A stretch of DNA of 64,000 nt from a bacterium (lineage in GTDB: Bacteria; Planctomycetota; Planctomycetia; Planctomycetales; Planctomycetaceae): contig WGMU01000045.1 of the NCBI GenBank assembly GCA_016124895.1, positions 1-64,000 of the forward strand, read 5' to 3'. A model generated the notes under the pieces. That model saw only the letters and a list, made by a program, of their open reading frames with translations. It did no database searches and had not been told where the DNA came from. Within the stretch, counting starts at the first letter, position 1; each line of letters starts with the position of its first letter. Positions 62,998-64,000 of this stretch are shown one piece after another. The translations under genes were made by a program, and so were the position numbers.

Positions 62998-63833
62998 TGG
63001 GCGAGATCGACCTGTCGCCGTTCTTTGAACGGTATAAAGACTCGGTGTCCGGGCAGCCGCCGTCCTGCGATGCAGGCAGCCAGGCACTGATCCGCAGATG
63101 ATGATTACTCTTCTACTTTACGCTTATTGCAAAGATGTATTTTCCTCACGGAAGATCATGAGCCGTTGTGGAGAAGACATCGCGTTCCGCGTGATTGTGG
63201 GTGAGGACATCCCCGACTTCCGCACGATCAGCGACTTCCGTAAAGACAACCTCGAACACATGCAATCGCTGTTCATGCAGACGCTGCTGGTGTGTCAGCA
63301 GGCCGGTCTGGTGAAGTTCGGCCGCGTGGCGCTGGACGGTTCCAGTGTGAAGAGTGATCTTCGCGGCCGACGCGACGAATCAGGCCAACGATGTGCGTCA
63401 GGGCGAACCGCTGCTGGAGTAGTTACAGTCGAATGTCGCGGCCACCGAATTGAATGGCGAATTGAAAGAGTTCCTCGCCGACGCCGGTTATTACAGTGAG
63501 ACGAATGTGGAACTGCCGACGAACGCGGGCCTCGAGCCGTATCTGGCAACCGGCCGGCTGAAACACAACGAGCAGCTCCCGCCAGCTCCCCGCGGCCGTA
63601 CCCCGGACGACCTGACACCAAAGCAGCGGATGGCCCGGAAGCTGCGTACGAAGAAGGGCCGGGAGACGTATGCGAAACGGAACTGGATGGTCGAGCCGGT
63701 GTTTGGTCAGATGAAGGCATGTCGCGGATTCCGCCAGTTCTTATTGCGAGGTCTGGAAAAGAGGCAGGGCGAATTCAGGCTGGTCTGCCTGACCCACAAC
63801 CTGCTGAAGGCCTTCAACACAGCCACCACATAA
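62998..63833 (+). pseudogene. Decayed IS1182-type transposase
   Basis: Three frames carry parts of one DDE transposase: EIDLSPFFERY (frame of 62998), MITLLLYAYCKDVFSSRKIMSRCGEDIAFRVI...ISDFRKDNLEHMQSLFMQTL...LDGSSVKSD (63098-), and, after an in-frame TAG at 63420, LKEFLADAGYYSETNVE...YAKRNWMVEPVFGQMKACRGFRQFLLRGL (63450-63833). The DDE-domain segment DGSSVK, DAGY and EPVFGQ are conserved IS1182/IS4-like boxes. A region between SVKSD and ADATNQANDVR is shorter than in intact relatives, so there is also an internal deletion. No terminal inverted repeat was identified. Confidence 0.8.
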
Positions 63834-63938
63834 GCTTCCGGACCGCCCTCCGCCCCAGCCCCGCCTCCGCACCGTCCCGACCACCACTCTCAATCGAAAA
63901 CGCTGCCCCCGCAGTTCTTTGACACACTCCTGGCACGT

Positions 63939-63995
63939 GGCGGCTGATGAGTCTGATTGCAAATCGGGGAGTTGTTGCGGACGCGTTCCTTACTC
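63939..63995. repeat. Second copy of the GGCTGAT(A/G)AGTCTGATT repeat
   Basis: Similar to 31878-31940. It lies in non-coding DNA after the transposase remnant, close to the window end. Confidence 0.5.
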
Positions 63996-64000
63996 GACCT

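Noticed and set aside
1-64000. CRISPR arrays, rRNA genes, riboswitches
   Set aside because: No regularly spaced direct repeats, rRNA signatures or recognisable riboswitch cores were seen. The palindromes found are isolated, not arrays.

Overview
The window reads as a chromosomal segment of a planctomycete (Planctomycetota, Planctomycetia-like). The supporting signs are three DUF1501 proteins with Tat-type leaders, a cytochrome c/DUF1587-1592-1588-1585 giant protein directly followed by a DUF1552 partner, a CxPxR sulfatase, a PIG-L deacetylase, a GDSL esterase, a PQQ-propeller/esterase fusion, a GC-rich sequence with frequent GTG/TTG starts, and a bacterial formylmethanofuran-dehydrogenase-like (fhc/fwd) operon of the H4MPT/MFR C1 pathway. 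These are family-level inferences; no database was consulted.

Layout. 0.2-1.34 kb: decayed primase/AAA-ATPase of a mobile element. 1.9-11.6 kb: disulfide oxidoreductase, GDSL esterase, multipass membrane protein, glycerophosphodiesterase, M20 peptidase + DUF1501 pair, agmatine-deiminase-like protein. 12-15.4 kb: housekeeping block nusB-ribH-rho-coaE. 15.7-20.4 kb: zinc-ribbon protein, a small Cys-rich protein and a three-gene molybdenum hydroxylase operon whose Fe-S subunit carries a Tat signal. 20.8-28.3 kb: Ser/Thr kinase, upp with an overlapping membrane gene, PhoD-like phosphatase, GT4 glycosyltransferase. 28.6-30.7 kb: remnant of an integrated element beside tRNA-Phe(GAA), with a 24-bp duplication of the tRNA anticodon region 1.1 kb away. 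30.6-37.3 kb: hisN-like phosphatase, msrA, murD, sulfatase, a LAS-type peptidase-like membrane protein flanked by palindromic repeats, small membrane proteins. 37.4-41.9 kb: fwdD-small ORF-fwdB-fwdA-fwdC operon (minus strand). 42-46.8 kb: lipoprotein, then a compact plus-strand trio (acyl-CoA-dehydrogenase-like flavoprotein, PhnD-like binding protein, TusA-like/diiron fusion). 47-62.8 kb: DUF1501/hydrolase/DUF1592/DUF1552/PIG-L/DUF1501 catabolic-type genes. 63-63.8 kb: decayed IS1182-type transposase.

The most notable observation is in fwdB. The gene is interrupted by one in-frame UGA at the place where FwdB/FmdB proteins have the metal-ligating Cys (or, in some methanogens, selenocysteine) of the C/U-H-G-P motif. 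The reading frame and the homology continue unbroken on both sides. A perfect 6-bp GC stem with loop AGUU starts 19 nt after the UGA, within what is known for bacterial SECIS elements. I read this as a selenocysteine-containing FwdB-type subunit in a bacterium, to be tested against a sequencing error or a nonsense mutation. Other leads are the tRNA-Phe attachment duplication with a tyrosine-recombinase tail, the flavoprotein/binding-protein/TusA-diiron module, and many short palindromic dispersed repeats, one of which lies in frame inside a coding gene.
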